64,000 nt of DNA from Viscum album (Eukaryota > Streptophyta > Magnoliopsida > Santalales > Viscaceae): assembly GCA_963277665.1 (NCBI GenBank), contig OY728121.1, positions 953,003,097 through 953,067,096 of the forward strand, read 5' to 3'. Of this stretch, positions 1-12,899 are shown piece by piece. A program made the position numbers and the translations under genes. Positions within the stretch are counted from its first letter, which is position 1. Each line of letters begins with the position of its first letter. The notes beneath the pieces were generated by a model. The model made no database searches. It saw only the letters and a list, made by a program, of their open reading frames with translations, and was not told the origin of the DNA.

Positions 1-1809
1 GTGTTGTGCATCACAATAGACAAGGGGGTTCATTTTCATTCGAGGGAGAAAAGATGGAAGCGCTATAAGAAATCAAATTTTAATATTAAGATGAGTACTC
101 TTTTTTTTTTGCAATTTTGCCATGGTAATTGAAATTGAACTCAATCGAGTCAACCCATGTAGCAAGACTTTGCCGATGACTCCCAGGCTCAAAGAACTTA
201 GGGCATCAAGTGAATCTCACATACTCGGGCATCATCTCGAGTTAACTCAATCAAAAAAATCAAATTACCACAAATAGAGATAAAATGCCCAACTTCGGGC
301 CAGACAACTATGGAGTCACGATCCCCAAGTTCCAAAATCCACACATTGGGTCAATTCATTGCTCTATGCACAATTGATTTTTTTTGAATACTCATGTTAA
401 AATTAAAATGATCACCAACCCTATACCATTTATTATGGACCCCAAGAATTCAAACTAATACCCCACAATCTAAGGGACGTGTATTGTGTTTTTTTAAATA
501 ATGTATGAAAATATAAACTGTGAAAAATCACATCAGACAACCGCACTTTCCAAAATCTATGCACATGAACATAAACATGCATTAAAATCATAATCAAGGC
601 ATTAAAAATTATTTGATATCCAATTTTAGAGTTTGCAATGTGTGTTATCATGTTCAAGGTTAATGAAAATTTTCCTTCCATACATTTTTTTTTTCACACA
701 AGATCAAAATTTTTATTTCATCTCCCCCCCCCCCCCAACATAGAATAACATTGTCCCCAGTGTTTAAAGAAAAGAAAAGTTATAAGGGGGTAGGAGAGGA
801 GTTCAAAGAAGAAATTGAAAATGATAAACATGCAACGAATTCACCTAGTTTTTGAAGTTGAAGTTCATGATGCTCCAGATTACTCCTTTGATCTCTTGTG
901 GGATGTAGGCACCCCCTTGATTGAACATGTATCACCCAAAATAGTCCCTGAACCATACAAAGAAGAACAAACTAGACAAAACAAACACCACAACGATTTA
1001 TTTAATTCCAAGCATCATCATTTTTATGGTTTTCCCTATTTTTTTGTTTTTTTAAAATCAAACTAATGATACATTGTCTTCTTTTAAATTTCTGGGTAAG
1101 GTTTTACTCAGGGATCACACCACATGACATAGATGAATACGGTTCTCCCCTCTCATACCCATCCATACTAATAAAAGAAGAGTAGGTCAACAGTATAATT
1201 TTTTTAACCTACAAAAACATAAATAAAATAAAACAAACTGATGATACATTGTCTTCTTTTAAATTTCTAGGTAAGGTATTACTCAGGAATCACACCATGT
1301 GACATGGATGAATACAGTGCTCCCCTTTCATACCCACCCATACTCATAAAAGAAGAACAGGTCAACAGTATATTTTTTTTAACCTACAAAAACATAAATA
1401 AAATAAAACAAACTGATGATACATTGTCTTCTTTTAAATTTCTGGGTGAGGTATTACTCAGGGATCACACCGCGTGACATGGATGAATACGGTGCTCTCC
1501 TTTCATACCCATCCATACTTATAAAAGAAGAACAGTTCAACAGTCTAAGGATTTTGTTTTGTATTTTTCCTTTAACATACAAACACATAGATTTAAAACA
1601 AACTGATGATACATTGTCTTCTCTTAAATTTTTGGGTAAGGTATTACTCAGGGATCACACCATGTGACATGGGTAAATATGTTGCTCCCCTTTCATACCC
1701 ATACTTACTCATTAGATAAGAACATTTCAACAGTCTTAAGTTCTAATTAAATAAAATAAAACATGAAAACCACGGGTTACATCCTATGCATTGCTTTTAT
1801 TTAACGTCG
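1..1809 (-). other. A1 3' untranslated region, no gene
   Basis: This stretch lies between the A1 gag-pol stop and its off-window 3' LTR. It matches the A2 interior at about 11310-12899, including a shared conserved block near 150-240 that aligns with about 11490-11580. It contains a C homopolymer at about 724-737 and a four-copy tandem repeat at 1060-1745. Some Athila elements carry an env-like frame here. None is visible, and the short open frames are not shared with A2. Confidence 0.75.
1060..1745 (-). repeat. Four-copy tandem repeat, unit about 175-190 bp, in the A1 3' UTR
   Basis: Four diverged copies begin at about 1060, 1235, 1410 and 1600. Each starts with the phrase AAACTGATGATACATTGTC or a variant and carries a block reading GGTAAGGTATTACTCAGGGA followed by a purine-rich AAAAGAAGAACAG end. 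The homologous place in A2 (about 12631-12780) holds one copy. The array is therefore an expansion in A1 or a contraction in A2. Confidence 0.85.
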
Positions 1810-4800
1810 TTAGCCCGACATAGACCCTAAATCTATCAATTTTTTTCTGGTTCATATTTTGGCTCAGTTAACTCCTCCTTGGTTTCTTGTTTATTGAATG
1901 ATTCAATGAATGGTTTTAACCTATGACCATTGACTATGAAGACATGACCACTTGTGGGATCCTGAATCTCTATTTCCCCATGAGGGTATACATGATGCAC
2001 TAGTTATGACCGGACCATCTAGACCTTAGCATTCTCAGGTGTAGATGAAGTTTTTAACTATACATGAGCACGAATTTTCCCGGTTCAAAGTGTTTGACTT
2101 TGAGATTCCTATATTGGTAGTCCTGAACTTTAGATTTATTTATCCTTGAATTTTCATAAGTCTCCATCCTAAGTTCCTTGAGTTCATTAAGATCTAATTT
2201 CATTTTTGTTTCAGCCAATGAATTGTCAAAGTTCATTTTTTTATTGCCCAAAAGGCCTTATGCTCAATTTCAATAGGTAAATGACATGCTTTTCCATAAA
2301 CCAATCTATACGGTGACATGCCTAGGATAGTTTTGAAAGTAGTTAGATATACCCAAAGGGCATCTAAGAGTTTATCGGACCAATATTTCCTAAAGGGATT
2401 GACAGTTTTTTCAAGAATTTTCTTAATTTCTCTATTTGCCAACTCAACTTGACCATTGGTTTGAGGATGGTATGCAGTGGAAACTTTATGAGAAATACCA
2501 TACTTAGACATGAGTGAAGATAATGGGCAGTTGTAGAAATGGGTTCCACAATCACTGATTATAGCCCTCGGAATCCCAAATCTAGAAAAGATATGCTCTT
2601 TTAGGAATTGGATCACAACTTGATGATCATTAGTCTTGGTGGGAATGGCCTCAACCCATTTTGAGATGTAATCAATAGCTAAGAGTATGTATAGATATCC
2701 CCTAGAGTTTGGTAAGGGTCCCGTTAAATCGATTCCCCAACAATCAAATATTTCAATCACTAAGATGGGGGTGAGTGCAATTTGATTCCTTTTTTTGATG
2801 GACCCTACTTGTTGATACCTAGGACAGCTTTGAAAAAATGTGTAGGAGTACCTTGAGAGGGTGGGCTAGAAGATACCACACTGAAGAACCTTAGCAGAAG
2901 TTTTCTTAGAATAAAAGTGACCTCCACATGCTTCACTATGACAGAATTTAAGGAAAGACTCTTGTTCAGATTTCTGGACACACCTCCTAATGACTTAGTC
3001 AGGACAGAACTTATAGAGGTATGGATCATCAAACACATAGTTCCTGACATCAGAAATGAATTTACTTCTAGCTTGAGTCCCTAATAATTTTGGAATGACT
3101 CCTGTAACTAAGAAGTTGGTTATGTCGGCATACTAAGGACAGTCACTCATAGAGTATAAGTGTTCATCAGGAAATGAATCAGACACATCAAGGTGAGATA
3201 ATTTTTCATTAAATTCTATCCTATAGATATGGTCAGCTACAACATTTTCAACACCCTTTTTTTCCTTGATTGTGAGGTTAAATTCTTGTAAGATAAGGAC
3301 CCACATAATCAGTCTAGCCTTAGCATCTTGTTTCTGGAATAGGTATTTCAACGCAGAATGGTCAGTGAACACAGTGATGGGGGATCTTAAGAGGTAGGAC
3401 CGAAACTTTTCTAAGGAAAACACAACAGCAAGTAACTCCTTATCATTGGTGGTGTAGTTGATTTGGTCATAATTTAAGGATTTTCTTGCATAATCAATGA
3501 CATAAGGATTTTTCTCACATCTTTGTCCTAAGATTTCACCTACAGCAAAGTCACTCGCATCACACATGAGTTCGAATGGAAGGTTCCAATTTGGAGACTT
3601 CATAATGGGAGGAGAGGTGAGAGAGAATTTGAGGGTTGAGAATGAACCCTCACAGCTTTCTGTCCAAACAAATGGAACATCCTTTACTATGAGAGCACAA
3701 AGGGGATGGGAGATTGAACTAAAGTCCTTGATGAATATTCTATAGAAACCAGCATGTCATAAGAAATACCTCACTTCCTTAACATTTATAGGTGATGGAA
3801 GGTGAAGAATGATGTCAACCTTTGCTTTATCAACTTCAATACCACTACCCGAGACTAGATGGCCTAGAACAAGTCCTTTCTTTACCATGAAATGGCATTT
3901 TTCCCAGTTTAGGATGATATTTTTATCCTCACATCTATACAAAACTCTATCTACATTCCTAATACATCCCTCAAATGTATCCCCAAAGACAAAGAAGTCG
4001 TCCATGAATACCTCAAGAAAATCCCTTACCATATCTGAGAAGATTCCCATCATACACCGCTGGAAGGTTCCAGTGGAATTGCATAACACGAACGGCATGC
4101 ATTTGAAGGCAAAGGTGTCGAATGGACAAGTGAATGTAGTCTTCCCTTGATCCTCTAGGGAGACCTCAGTCTGATTGTACCCTAATTACCCATCTAAGAA
4201 ACAATAGAACTCATGACATTCCACTCTCTCAAGGACTTGGTCAATGAATTGTAAGGGGAAATGGTCCTTCTTGGTGAATGAGTTTAGCTTTCAATAGTCA
4301 ATTCAGCCCCTCCATCCACTACTCACCCTAGTTGGAAGAATCTCTCCATCCTTATTGGTTATCACTGTGATTCCTACTTTCTTGGGAACCACTTGGATTG
4401 GGCTCACCCAATCACTCTCAACTATAGGATAGATGATACCAGATTTTAACAATTTTAAAAGTTCCTTCCTTACTACCTCCATGAGATTAGGATTGAGTCT
4501 CTGTTGAGGTTGACGACATGGCTTTGAATCAGATTCTAGAACAATCCTATGAGTCCCTATTAGTGGGCTAATCCCAGGAATATCAGATAGGGTCCAACCA
4601 ATGGCTTTCTTATGTTTCTTAAGGATATATAAAAGCATCCTCTCATGATTGGCTTCAAGAGAAGAATAAATGACAATAGGTTGTGTTTGATTTTACCCTA
4701 GGAAGGCATACCTGAGTGCAGTGAGAAGTTCCTTTAATTCAAGATCTGGTTGGTTCATAATTTCAGCAGAAGATTGGGACATTGGATCAAGATCGATTTT

Positions 4801-7498
4801 GTTTCCTAGAGTTTGAGATAGAATTGAATCCCAATGTGTAGAAATTTCAGCTACAAGATTGGTTTGATCAGATTTAGGGAATGAAGCTTGATTGGTCTCC
4901 ATGAAAGTGGTTTCCTGAAAGGTTTCACTGATTGTTGGACCTAATACTTCATCATAAGAGAAATTTGAAAATGATTCAAGCCAAGGAGATAAAATTCCTT
5001 CATCTAAAAAAGGAAATCAATCTCATCCTGACTCAAACATCCATCAAATATTCCTTGATGTTTTATGGATTCATTATCAATGCTTCCTATCATGTTTACT
5101 TCATGAATTTCCTCATCATCCCCTATTTGTGAGCTTTCATTATAGATGCTTAAGTCTAGACTCATGTTTCCAAAGGTGATGGTCATGTTCCCATTTCAAA
5201 CTCGAATAACAGAGTTGATTGTTGCAAGGAAAGGACGACCAAGGATGATTGGAGTTTGTTCCTTATTTCCTAAGTTTGTATAGTTGTCAAGGATAATGAA
5301 GTCAGCAGGGTAGATAAAGTTTTCAACCTTTACTAGAACATCCTTTAAAATCCCCTTTGGAACTCTAATGCTACGATCAGCAAGTTGAAGTGTGAAAGAT
5401 GTGGGTTCAAGCTCTTCTAGGCCTAATTGGAAGTACACAGAATAGGGGATGATATTGACACTAGAACCTTGGTCACATAAGGCCTTGACAACTTTTCTCT
5501 CTCTAAGTTCAACATTGATGTAAGGGCAACCCAGGTCTTTCAACTTAGGAGGAATGGTCCCTTGAATGGTGGTACTCACATTAGCAGCCAAAAGGACTTA
5601 GTTTTTATGTGAAAATTTTCTTTTAAAAGTGCACAAGTCCTTAAGGTAATTTGAGTAGGTAGGTATGGTTTGGATGGAATCGAGAAGGGGAATGTTCAAC
5701 TTGACTTGTGAGAATATTTACCTCAATGTTTCACTCAATTCAGGCTTGGTTTTCCCTCTCATGCATTGAGGAAATGGTGCGGGTTGTGGGGTTGTTTGTT
5801 GAATAGTTGTTTCTTTCACATTGTTATCAGTTTCTACAGTTTGAACTTGTGGTTCATTTGAATTTTCATTAGAGTTTGAAGATTCACATGGTTTTTGACT
5901 TATTTGTTCAGGTTTTTCAATTTATTTCCCACTTCTTAGAACATCCACAGCCTTTAGTTGTTCATGAGTTGTTTGAGTACAGCTTGACTCTCCCCTTAAA
6001 GTTGGGGATGGTACCGCCTGAGTAGGCATGGGTGCCTTTCCAGTTTTGATGGTTTGAAGTTATTGTTTAAGGGAAGAGACTTCTAAGTTCATCCTCTCCA
6101 TTTGTTTTCATAGGTGTTCTAGTAGGCTTTTTGGAATAGTTTGTGTTGGTGCTTGAGAAGATTGGTTTATCCCGTGGGGATATTTTGGAGGTGGGATGGT
6201 TTGTTAAAGATGGAATGATGGTTGTTGGTATTGGATAGGTTGGATTTGGAACTAGTTATGGGTTTTGTAGTTCTGATGTGGGTACAGATTTTGTCCCTAT
6301 GGTTGTCTATGTTGTTGGTTATCTCTCTAGTGGAAACCTGGGTGGTCATTATACCTTGGGTTGAATGTGTTTTGGTACTGGGGCTTTTGAAAGTTTAGGT
6401 CATTGACTTCAATAGGTGGTCCTCCTAGAAGAACATCCTTGATTTATAGAATGGTTGGGAAGTTGTCTATTTTTTGGTCATGTTTGTCACAAATTGTGCA
6501 AACAGGGTCTACAGTTTGGATTTCAGGGATTTTTCTATGGTCTATCTCTTCAACCTTCCTAGTGAGTGCTGAGAGTTTATCCCTGAGGATTTCCTCTTCT
6601 CTAAGTGTATGAATTCTAGTAGTTCTTTGTGGATTTTCAGCATAAGGTGATGTTCCTCATGTTTGGTTTTGTTCAGCAAGGATTTATAGATACTCATAAG
6701 CATCATTTGGGGGTTTGTTTTTAAAGGTCCCATTACACATCTTGTCAATTAATTGTTTGTTCCCTAAGCCCAACCCTTCATAGAAAATTCTCACTTGTTC
6801 AGGAATAGGAAAACCATGGAGTGGAACCATGTTTAGGGTGTCTTTGAATATCTCCCGTGTTTCATAGAATGACTCTCCCTCTTTTTCAAAAAAAAATTTG
6901 GATGCTCTTTTTAAGTGCTATTATTTTGTGGTGGGGAAAGTATTTTTTGTATAATTCCATTTGTAATTGGTCCCAAGAGTTTATGGGTGATGGTCTCAAA
7001 TTGTTTATCCAATTTTTAGCTTTAACCTTTAATTAAAAGGGAAATATCCTTATTTTAGCTGATTCAAGTTGATGTGGGGGATCTACAATGTCATTGAACT
7101 CCTTAATGTGAAGGTAGGGCATCTTCGACTCCATTCCATGGAATGTTGGAAGGTGTTTTAGGACATGGGGTTTAAAGATGTAGTTGGAAACCACTAGGGA
7201 ATTGTGTCTAATGCATGAGGGGAGTCCATGCAGGAGTGAGGTAGTCATTCATGGTTTGATCAACCACATTCTCTATGTTTGGAGCTTCTTGGCTTGGGTT
7301 TCCCATTTGATCACCCATAGGGTTTACCATTTGATTTCTTTGAAGACCCTCCATTGGACTTGTTTTAATTGGTGAATTTGGAGTTTCAAGAATATTTTGA
7401 TCAAATGTAAACAATCCCTTAGATGAACTTTACTCCCCTATCCTAGGATTTTCCACCCTAACTACTCTATTTGAGTTATCATGGGTGTAGGTGGACAT
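1810..7498 (-). pseudogene. A1 gag-pol remnant (Gag, protease, RT, RNase H, integrase)
   Basis: This is the coding region of A1, collinear with the 1913-residue A2 polyprotein but broken by many frameshifts and stops. From the 5' end (right) to the 3' end (left) one can see Gag pieces (about 7250-6540), the protease (5196-5591, active-site triad changed to D-Q-G-S-S where A2 has D-L-G-A-S), RT pieces (4303-4638; 3757-4098 with FMDDF), RNase H (3133-3603 with the C-D-A-S-D motif), a frameshifted integrase zinc-finger region (2805-3050), and the integrase core plus C-terminus (2054-2760). The probable original start aligns with the internal methionine of A2 (ATG at 7498-7496). Its span of 5689 bp matches the A2 gene, so decay is by small lesions rather than large deletions. 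It cannot encode a working polyprotein. Confidence 0.92.
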
Positions 7499-7604
7499 GC
7501 GCCAAAAGAAAAAAAAGCGAGAAAGGGAAAAGATAAGAGAATTTGGGTGAGAATAGAAGAATGGAGGGAAGAAAAGAAGGTTTTGTTCTAAGGAACATAC
7601 TTGG

Positions 7605-7622
7605 TCCCTGGAAACGGTGCCA
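7605..7622 (-). other. A1 primer-binding site, tRNA-Asp type, mutated
   Basis: The 18-bp site is the counterpart of the perfect A2 site at 18728-18745. It differs from it at three positions and lies 5 bp from the A1 5' LTR. Confidence 0.8.
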
Positions 7623-7627
7623 AAATT

Positions 7628-9306
7628 TGGTGTCACCCAAATTTACCCAAGTTTTAAGGGTTAATCGGTCGCTTGCAGTGTAGCTTGGGTTGTCGAATCC
7701 TCAGAGACCTAAAAAGATCCTTAGACACACAATAAAAAAGAGATGGATTTTTGGCTATGAATTGGCCAGCTTGGGTTGATTTTATATGGTTTTAAAAGAG
7801 CACTAAGATATCTATGTGAATTCAAATTATGAGAAAATGAGTTGATCCTAGGTTATTTCTCACGGTGGATTGGATGAATTATTTTTTTTCTTTTACAATT
7901 TCAATTTCATTATGTTGAGAAGGATTCATACAATGAATTCAAACTAACATCATTACTTACTGATTAAGCACCTTCCCAAACACATTATAATAATATATAA
8001 ACTTGTAGGATCATTTTCATGAGCACTCCAACGTAAAGTATCTACTTAGCACATAAAAGTGGGGTGAATAAATTCAATAAGGAAGAGGAAGAGAGAAAAT
8101 CATTGAATGAAAGAAACTCAAATAAAATAAATTAAAAACCTTTATAGAGTGATAAATAACATCCAATACATCCCCTTTCTACTCCATTGGATCAAACCAT
8201 AAAATATTTATCCCTCCATTGATGACATTTTGTCAACGGAAGCGGTAAGTATACTTATGAGGGTGGAATTGAAGAAGTAAAAACAACAAAATAACGAACA
8301 CTCCACCGTTGTGTGAACAAAATCACAAGGTTTGGTGTGAACAAGTTCACACCTTGAGGAAATGGTATCAAGGTGATATTAAGAAGAACATAATAAGAGA
8401 ATAATAAGAACTTTTATTTAAAACTAAGGTGATTCGAACAACTTACATGAGAAGGAAGAACATTACAAAGACAAATTGGCATAATAACATTACAATGAAA
8501 ACAAAGCTCTAAGATCCCCTAAATCCTCCACCGCTACTACCTTAAATAGGAATTTTGAAAGACTTTGGACAATCCCCCATAATTCCATGTGCCTTTAATT
8601 AATTTTTTTGGGGAAAGGTGGGTGGACAATTAATGGAGATGTTACTTTTCCACTCTTCCCCCAAAATGGAATCCAGCTTGCATCCACCGGAAATACATAC
8701 CGAAAGGACCTTCTATATGGACTAATTAGAGTGGTACATATAAGTATAAAATGTATCCCCAGATTTATTCTAAAGTTCTGTAAAATTTTAGCCTAAAAAA
8801 ATTCTCGATTCACGAGATATGATTTAAATGGTGGCCTGTTTTTTTTGGATCGCGGAATCTGGCCCAGAATTGCATCTTCAAATTTGGTCACCTGGAACTC
8901 TATTAAAACATTCGAATTAGATTCAGACACTGTTAAATGAAATGTTCCCCATGATGTCTTATATCTCCAGTTAAATTTTGAGACTCTTTGGGCTTGAATC
9001 ATGGCCGATAAAGTTATTTTATTGGGCCGCTGTCCAAATCACTTCGCCCAGAATGTGGTTGGTTCAAAGCCCACTTTGGTGGCCTTCCAAATTGAATATC
9101 CAAGTGCTTCAAAATAATGAATTGTTCCTTATATAATAGGAGACATGAAAATATAATATTAAAATAAAATCAAGACCATTTGGTTTTTTATGAGATGTTT
9201 AAGAATGTACCATGTAATAGTACATTTTAGGAAAGAATTGAAATCATGATGTGAAATGATGTTAAAAGTGTAAAATGAACTAAAATGGTATTTATGAATA
9301 ACAAAT
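7628..9306 (-). repeat. A1 5' LTR, main part (continues at 20513-20568)
   Basis: This LTR begins with TG next to the primer-binding site and is alignable but clearly diverged from the A2 LTR. It breaks off at CAAAT (9302-9306), where A2 inserted. Joining it to the last 56 bp at 20513-20568 gives about 1735 bp, close to the 1757 bp of A2. It has no supported gene. The short frames inside it are not conserved. Confidence 0.9.
9302..9306. repeat. Target-site duplication of A2, left copy (CAAAT)
   Basis: This 5-bp direct repeat flanks A2. The right copy is at 20508-20512. It fixes both ends of the young element. Confidence 0.95.
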
Positions 9307-11063
9307 TGGTTCACGCCCAAATTTACCCAAGAGAAGAAGGGTAGAACGGTCCTTGTAGTGTAGCTTGGGTTGTCGATTCCACAGAGACCTAAGAAGATAC
9401 CTAAGATACAAAACCTAAGGGATGGATTTTTGGCTATGAAGTGGCCAACTTGGATTGATTTTGGATGGGTTTTAATGATATCTAAAAGATTTAAGTGGAT
9501 TCAATTTAAAAGAATGAGTTGATCCTAGGTTATCACTCGGGGTGGATTGGATGTATTTTCTTTTTTAATGATTTCAATTTCTTAAATTTGAGATGGGTTC
9601 ATTTAAGGAGATAAAACAATATCATCACTTACTGGTTTAATGCCTACACCCTCTAATACTAATCACCTATACACTTGAAGGATCAAAGTTTTGAGCACTT
9701 CAAGGTAAAGGATCGTATTAGTACTTGAAGTGTGTGGCCTTAAATTCAACAAGGACGATGGAGTTTAAAAATCATCAAATAAAAATCCCAATTAAAGAAG
9801 TGATTATACATTAATTAGGTGATAAATAACATCCAATCCAGCCCCTTGCTACTCCCTTGGATCAACCCATAAGTGGGTTAGCCCTCCATTGATCCCATGG
9901 TTTCAATGGAAGCGGAAAGTAGACTCATAAGGGAGGAATGAAGAAGTAAAGAAAACAACAAAAATAAAATGATCACTCCACCGTTGTGTGAATAATTTCA
10001 CAAGGGTTGGTGTGAATAAATTCACACCTTAATCCAACGGTATCAAAGTGATATTAAGAACAACAGAATAAGAGTAGAAGAAGAACTTTTATTAAGAAAC
10101 TAAAGTGAATTGAACAACTTACATGTGAAAGACAAAATTGAGGCAACAAAAATGCAGCATAACATTACAAGTAAACAAAGCATCCAAGATCTTCAACTCC
10201 TTCACCACCACTGCCTTAAATAGGCATTTTGGGAGCCTTGGGTCGAGCCTTCAACAGTACAAGTCATCCCACTTGAGTATGGTAGGCCTAGGGTGGTGGA
10301 AAGTTTGTGGAATTTGGAATTTTCCACATTTGACCCGAGGTGGCAGCCAGATTTCATCCACCGAACAGACGCGTTTGGATGACCTTCTAGATGGCCGAAT
10401 CAGGGTGGGCCATAGAAGAAGAAAATGGAGCTCCGGATGTCTTCTAACCGCCTGTAAAATTTGGGCCCATTTGGAGTTGTGTATTCCGAGATATGATCAA
10501 AATGGTGGACTGTTTTTCTGGACCGCAGAATCTGGCCCAGAATTTTATCTCTAACTTGGGCCGCCTAAATGACCAACATGGAGGCCTAATTAGCATTAAC
10601 TCCTGAAGAGTGATTTGTTTCTGTACATGTCTTCTATCATCCCACGAAATTTGGGATTAATTGGGCCTGTATGTTGGGCCCCAAAGTCTCATCAGTGGGC
10701 TGGTGTCCAATCTGCCTTCTCCAGAATTGCTTCCTTTCATTGCCAAATATCTCCATCGTCCTCCATAAATTCTCCATTGATCCCTGAATCAAACATGTTC
10801 ATATTTAAGTGTAGATCAATTTCCTAAAAATATCAAATTAAAATATGTAAAATTCAATTCCTTACAATCAGATGAATCATTGGGTACTTTAAATGATGTT
10901 CAAAAATGTACCACATAGTAGTGCATTTTAAGAAGGTATTACAAACATAATGTGAAATGATGTTCAAAGTGTAAAATGCACTAAAATGGTGTTTATGAAT
11001 AACAAAGAACATGAAAATTATGTATATTAACAATGAATATTAGCCTCATTTAGTGGCTAATCA
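9307..11063 (-). repeat. A2 3' LTR
   Basis: This is the left LTR, which is the 3' LTR in the sense of transcription, 1757 bp with TG...CA ends. It contains no supported gene. The open frames near 10138-10554 and 10615-10827 recur in the other LTR only because the LTRs are duplicates. Confidence 0.95.
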
Positions 11064-11077
11064 CACCCCCCAACTTG
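11064..11077 (-). other. A2 polypurine tract region
   Basis: Directly inside the 3' LTR, the minus strand reads a G-run (GGGGGG) in a purine-rich context. This is where plus-strand priming is expected for this class of element. The tract is short and ends in GTG, so the exact primer is inferred. Confidence 0.6.
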
Positions 11078-12899
11078 AGTTTTGCTAGTCCCGAGCAAAA
11101 TATATCTCATCAAAAATGAAATTCAAATTCCCTTTTCTAAAAACATTTTAATACAAAATGATCACCAAAAAACCTTATACCAAACAATCATGAAACCCAT
11201 CAAAATATTTTAATACGAGATAGTTTCATAAGCAGATCCCAATCCCAAGCCCATTCCTTTGATCAAATCCATCATCATACTTCATCCAACTCAATTAGGT
11301 GTAATGATGTGTTGTGAATCACAATAGATATGGGGTTCATTTTCATTCAAGGGGGAAATCATGGAAGCGCTAGGTGGAATCACATTTAATCCTAATATGA
11401 GCATTCTTCATCCCTATTTTTTTTTTTTTGATTTTTTTTTTTTTTGCAATATTGCTATAGTAATTGAGATTGCAATTAATCAAATTAACCCATGTAGCAA
11501 GACTTTGCCGATGACTCCCAGACTCAAAAGGCCTTAGGGCACCAAGTGAAGCCCACATACTCGGGCATCGTCTCGAGTTAACTTAATCAAAAACAAAGTC
11601 ATATTACCATAAATAGAGATAGATTGAAAAACTCAGGGCTAGACAACTCTGGAGTCACGATCCCCAAGTGCCGAAAGCCTCGCATTTTATCAATCCATTG
11701 CTCTACACGCAAATTTTTATTTTTATTTTTTATTTTTTATTTTTTAATAATTTTTTTTTTAATAATTTTTTTTTTTTTTTTTTTGAGTACTCATATTATT
11801 CATAAAAATAAAACCATCCTATGCTATTTATTATGGGACCCCAAAAATTCAAATTAGTACCCCACAGTCTAGAGGACGTGCATTGTGGCATTTTTTTTAT
11901 TTGGATGAAAATATAAATGATGACATATCACATTGGACAGCCACACTTTCCAAAATCTATGCTCATGAAATTATACAAGGATTAAAATCAGAATCAGGGC
12001 ATGCTAAATTATTTGATATTCAGTTTCAAAGTGTGCAATGTGTATTACCATGTTCGAAGTTAAAGGAATTTTTCCTTCCATTTACTTTTTTTTCAAATCA
12101 TTCAATTTTTGTTTTTGACACAAAAGCATTTTTTTTTATTTTATCTCCCCCCCAACTTAAAACAACACTGTCCCCAGTGTTTAAAGAAAAGAAAATTTAT
12201 AAGGGGGTAGAGGTAGAGAATTAAAGTTCAAAAATGAAATTGAAAATGAGGGTTATGGAATGAAGTCACCTGGTGGTTGAAGTTGGAAGTTCTTGCAGCT
12301 TGAATTTGTTCCTTTGATATCCATGTCTCTTGCAAAGTTCCCTAGTGGAAAAAGGAAAAAAAAAAACAAAACAAACAAAACAAACAATATATATATATAT
12401 ATATTTATATAATAAAGGAAGTAGAATATAAGAATATATATAAAAATTATAGAATAAGGTAGCACAAGAAGCCACAGGTCAGTGGTAAGCGCGCGCCCCT
12501 GTCTCCCTTCGGTCCCGGGTTCGAGTCCCCGCGGCTTCGCCGGTTGTGACGGGGTTTGCCCCATGACCTATGGCGTGGACTTTTTTTTTTGTATTATTAT
12601 ATTTTTTTTTTAACCCATTGAATAATAAAAACAAAATAAACTGATGATACATTGTCTTCTTTTTAAATTTCTGGGTAAGGTATTACTCAAGGATCACACC
12701 ACGTGACACGGATGAATATGGTGCTCCTCTTTCGTACCCATCCATACTCATAATAGAAGAACAGGTCAAAAGTCTATTTTTTTTATTTTTAAATATAAAA
12801 ATGATTAAGTAATCTTATTTGAAAAATAAAGATGATTCAGAAATATTAGAAACATAAAAACCACGGGTTGCCTCCCGTGCAGCGCTTTGTTTAACGTCG
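11078..12899 (-). other. A2 3' untranslated region, no env-like gene
   Basis: About 1.8 kb separate the gag-pol stop from the polypurine tract. It holds long T- and A-tracts (11417-11436, 11700-11785), one copy of the unit that is tandem in A1 (about 12631-12780) and a SINE-like insert (about 12468-12592). Short open frames on either strand are low-complexity or not conserved in A1, so I call no gene. Confidence 0.75.
12468..12592 (+). mobile_element. tRNA-derived SINE-like insert in the A2 3' UTR
   Basis: A 71-nt tRNA-like head (12468-12538) has a closable 6-bp acceptor stem (GAAGCC with GGCTTC), a near-match A box (12476-12485) and a perfect B box GGTTCGAGTCC (12518-12528). These are internal RNA polymerase III promoter elements. 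A GC-rich body of about 40 nt and a T-tract follow. It is far more GC-rich than its surroundings and has no counterpart at the homologous place in A1. No clear flanking duplication was found. It could instead be a tRNA pseudogene, but the non-tRNA body and tail favour a SINE. Confidence 0.6.

Larger units (their letters stand above)
1..9306 (-). mobile_element. Element A1: older, decayed Athila-like Ty3/gypsy retrotransposon (main part)
   Basis: A1 lies on the minus strand and enters the window inside its 3' untranslated region, so its 3' LTR is beyond the left edge. It runs through a broken gag-pol (1810-7498), a primer-binding site (7605-7622) and most of its 5' LTR (7628-9306). The last 56 bp of that LTR sit at 20513-20568, displaced by the insertion of A2. 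Order and sequence are collinear with the intact A2 throughout, which is how the broken parts were identified. No env-like frame is visible. The assignment to the Athila group rests on the Gag type, the tRNA-Asp primer site and the FMDD form of the RT motif. Confidence 0.9.

Noticed and set aside
3809..4150. Plus-strand frames at 3809-4150 and 14908-15249 that look mutually conserved
   Set aside because: They are antisense shadows of the RT coding sequence of A1 and A2, kept only because the sense strand is homologous.
10138..10827. Duplicate genes at 10138-10827 and 19582-20271
   Set aside because: They are identical because they lie in the two LTRs of A2; the diverged A1 LTR does not keep the frames.
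12468..12538. A functional tRNA gene
   Set aside because: The T stem has a mismatch, the A box departs from consensus and the segment continues into a SINE-like body and T-tract.
11624..12564. An env-like gene in A2
   Set aside because: The frames are short, span T-tracts or the SINE-like insert, and have no signal peptide plus transmembrane layout shared with A1.
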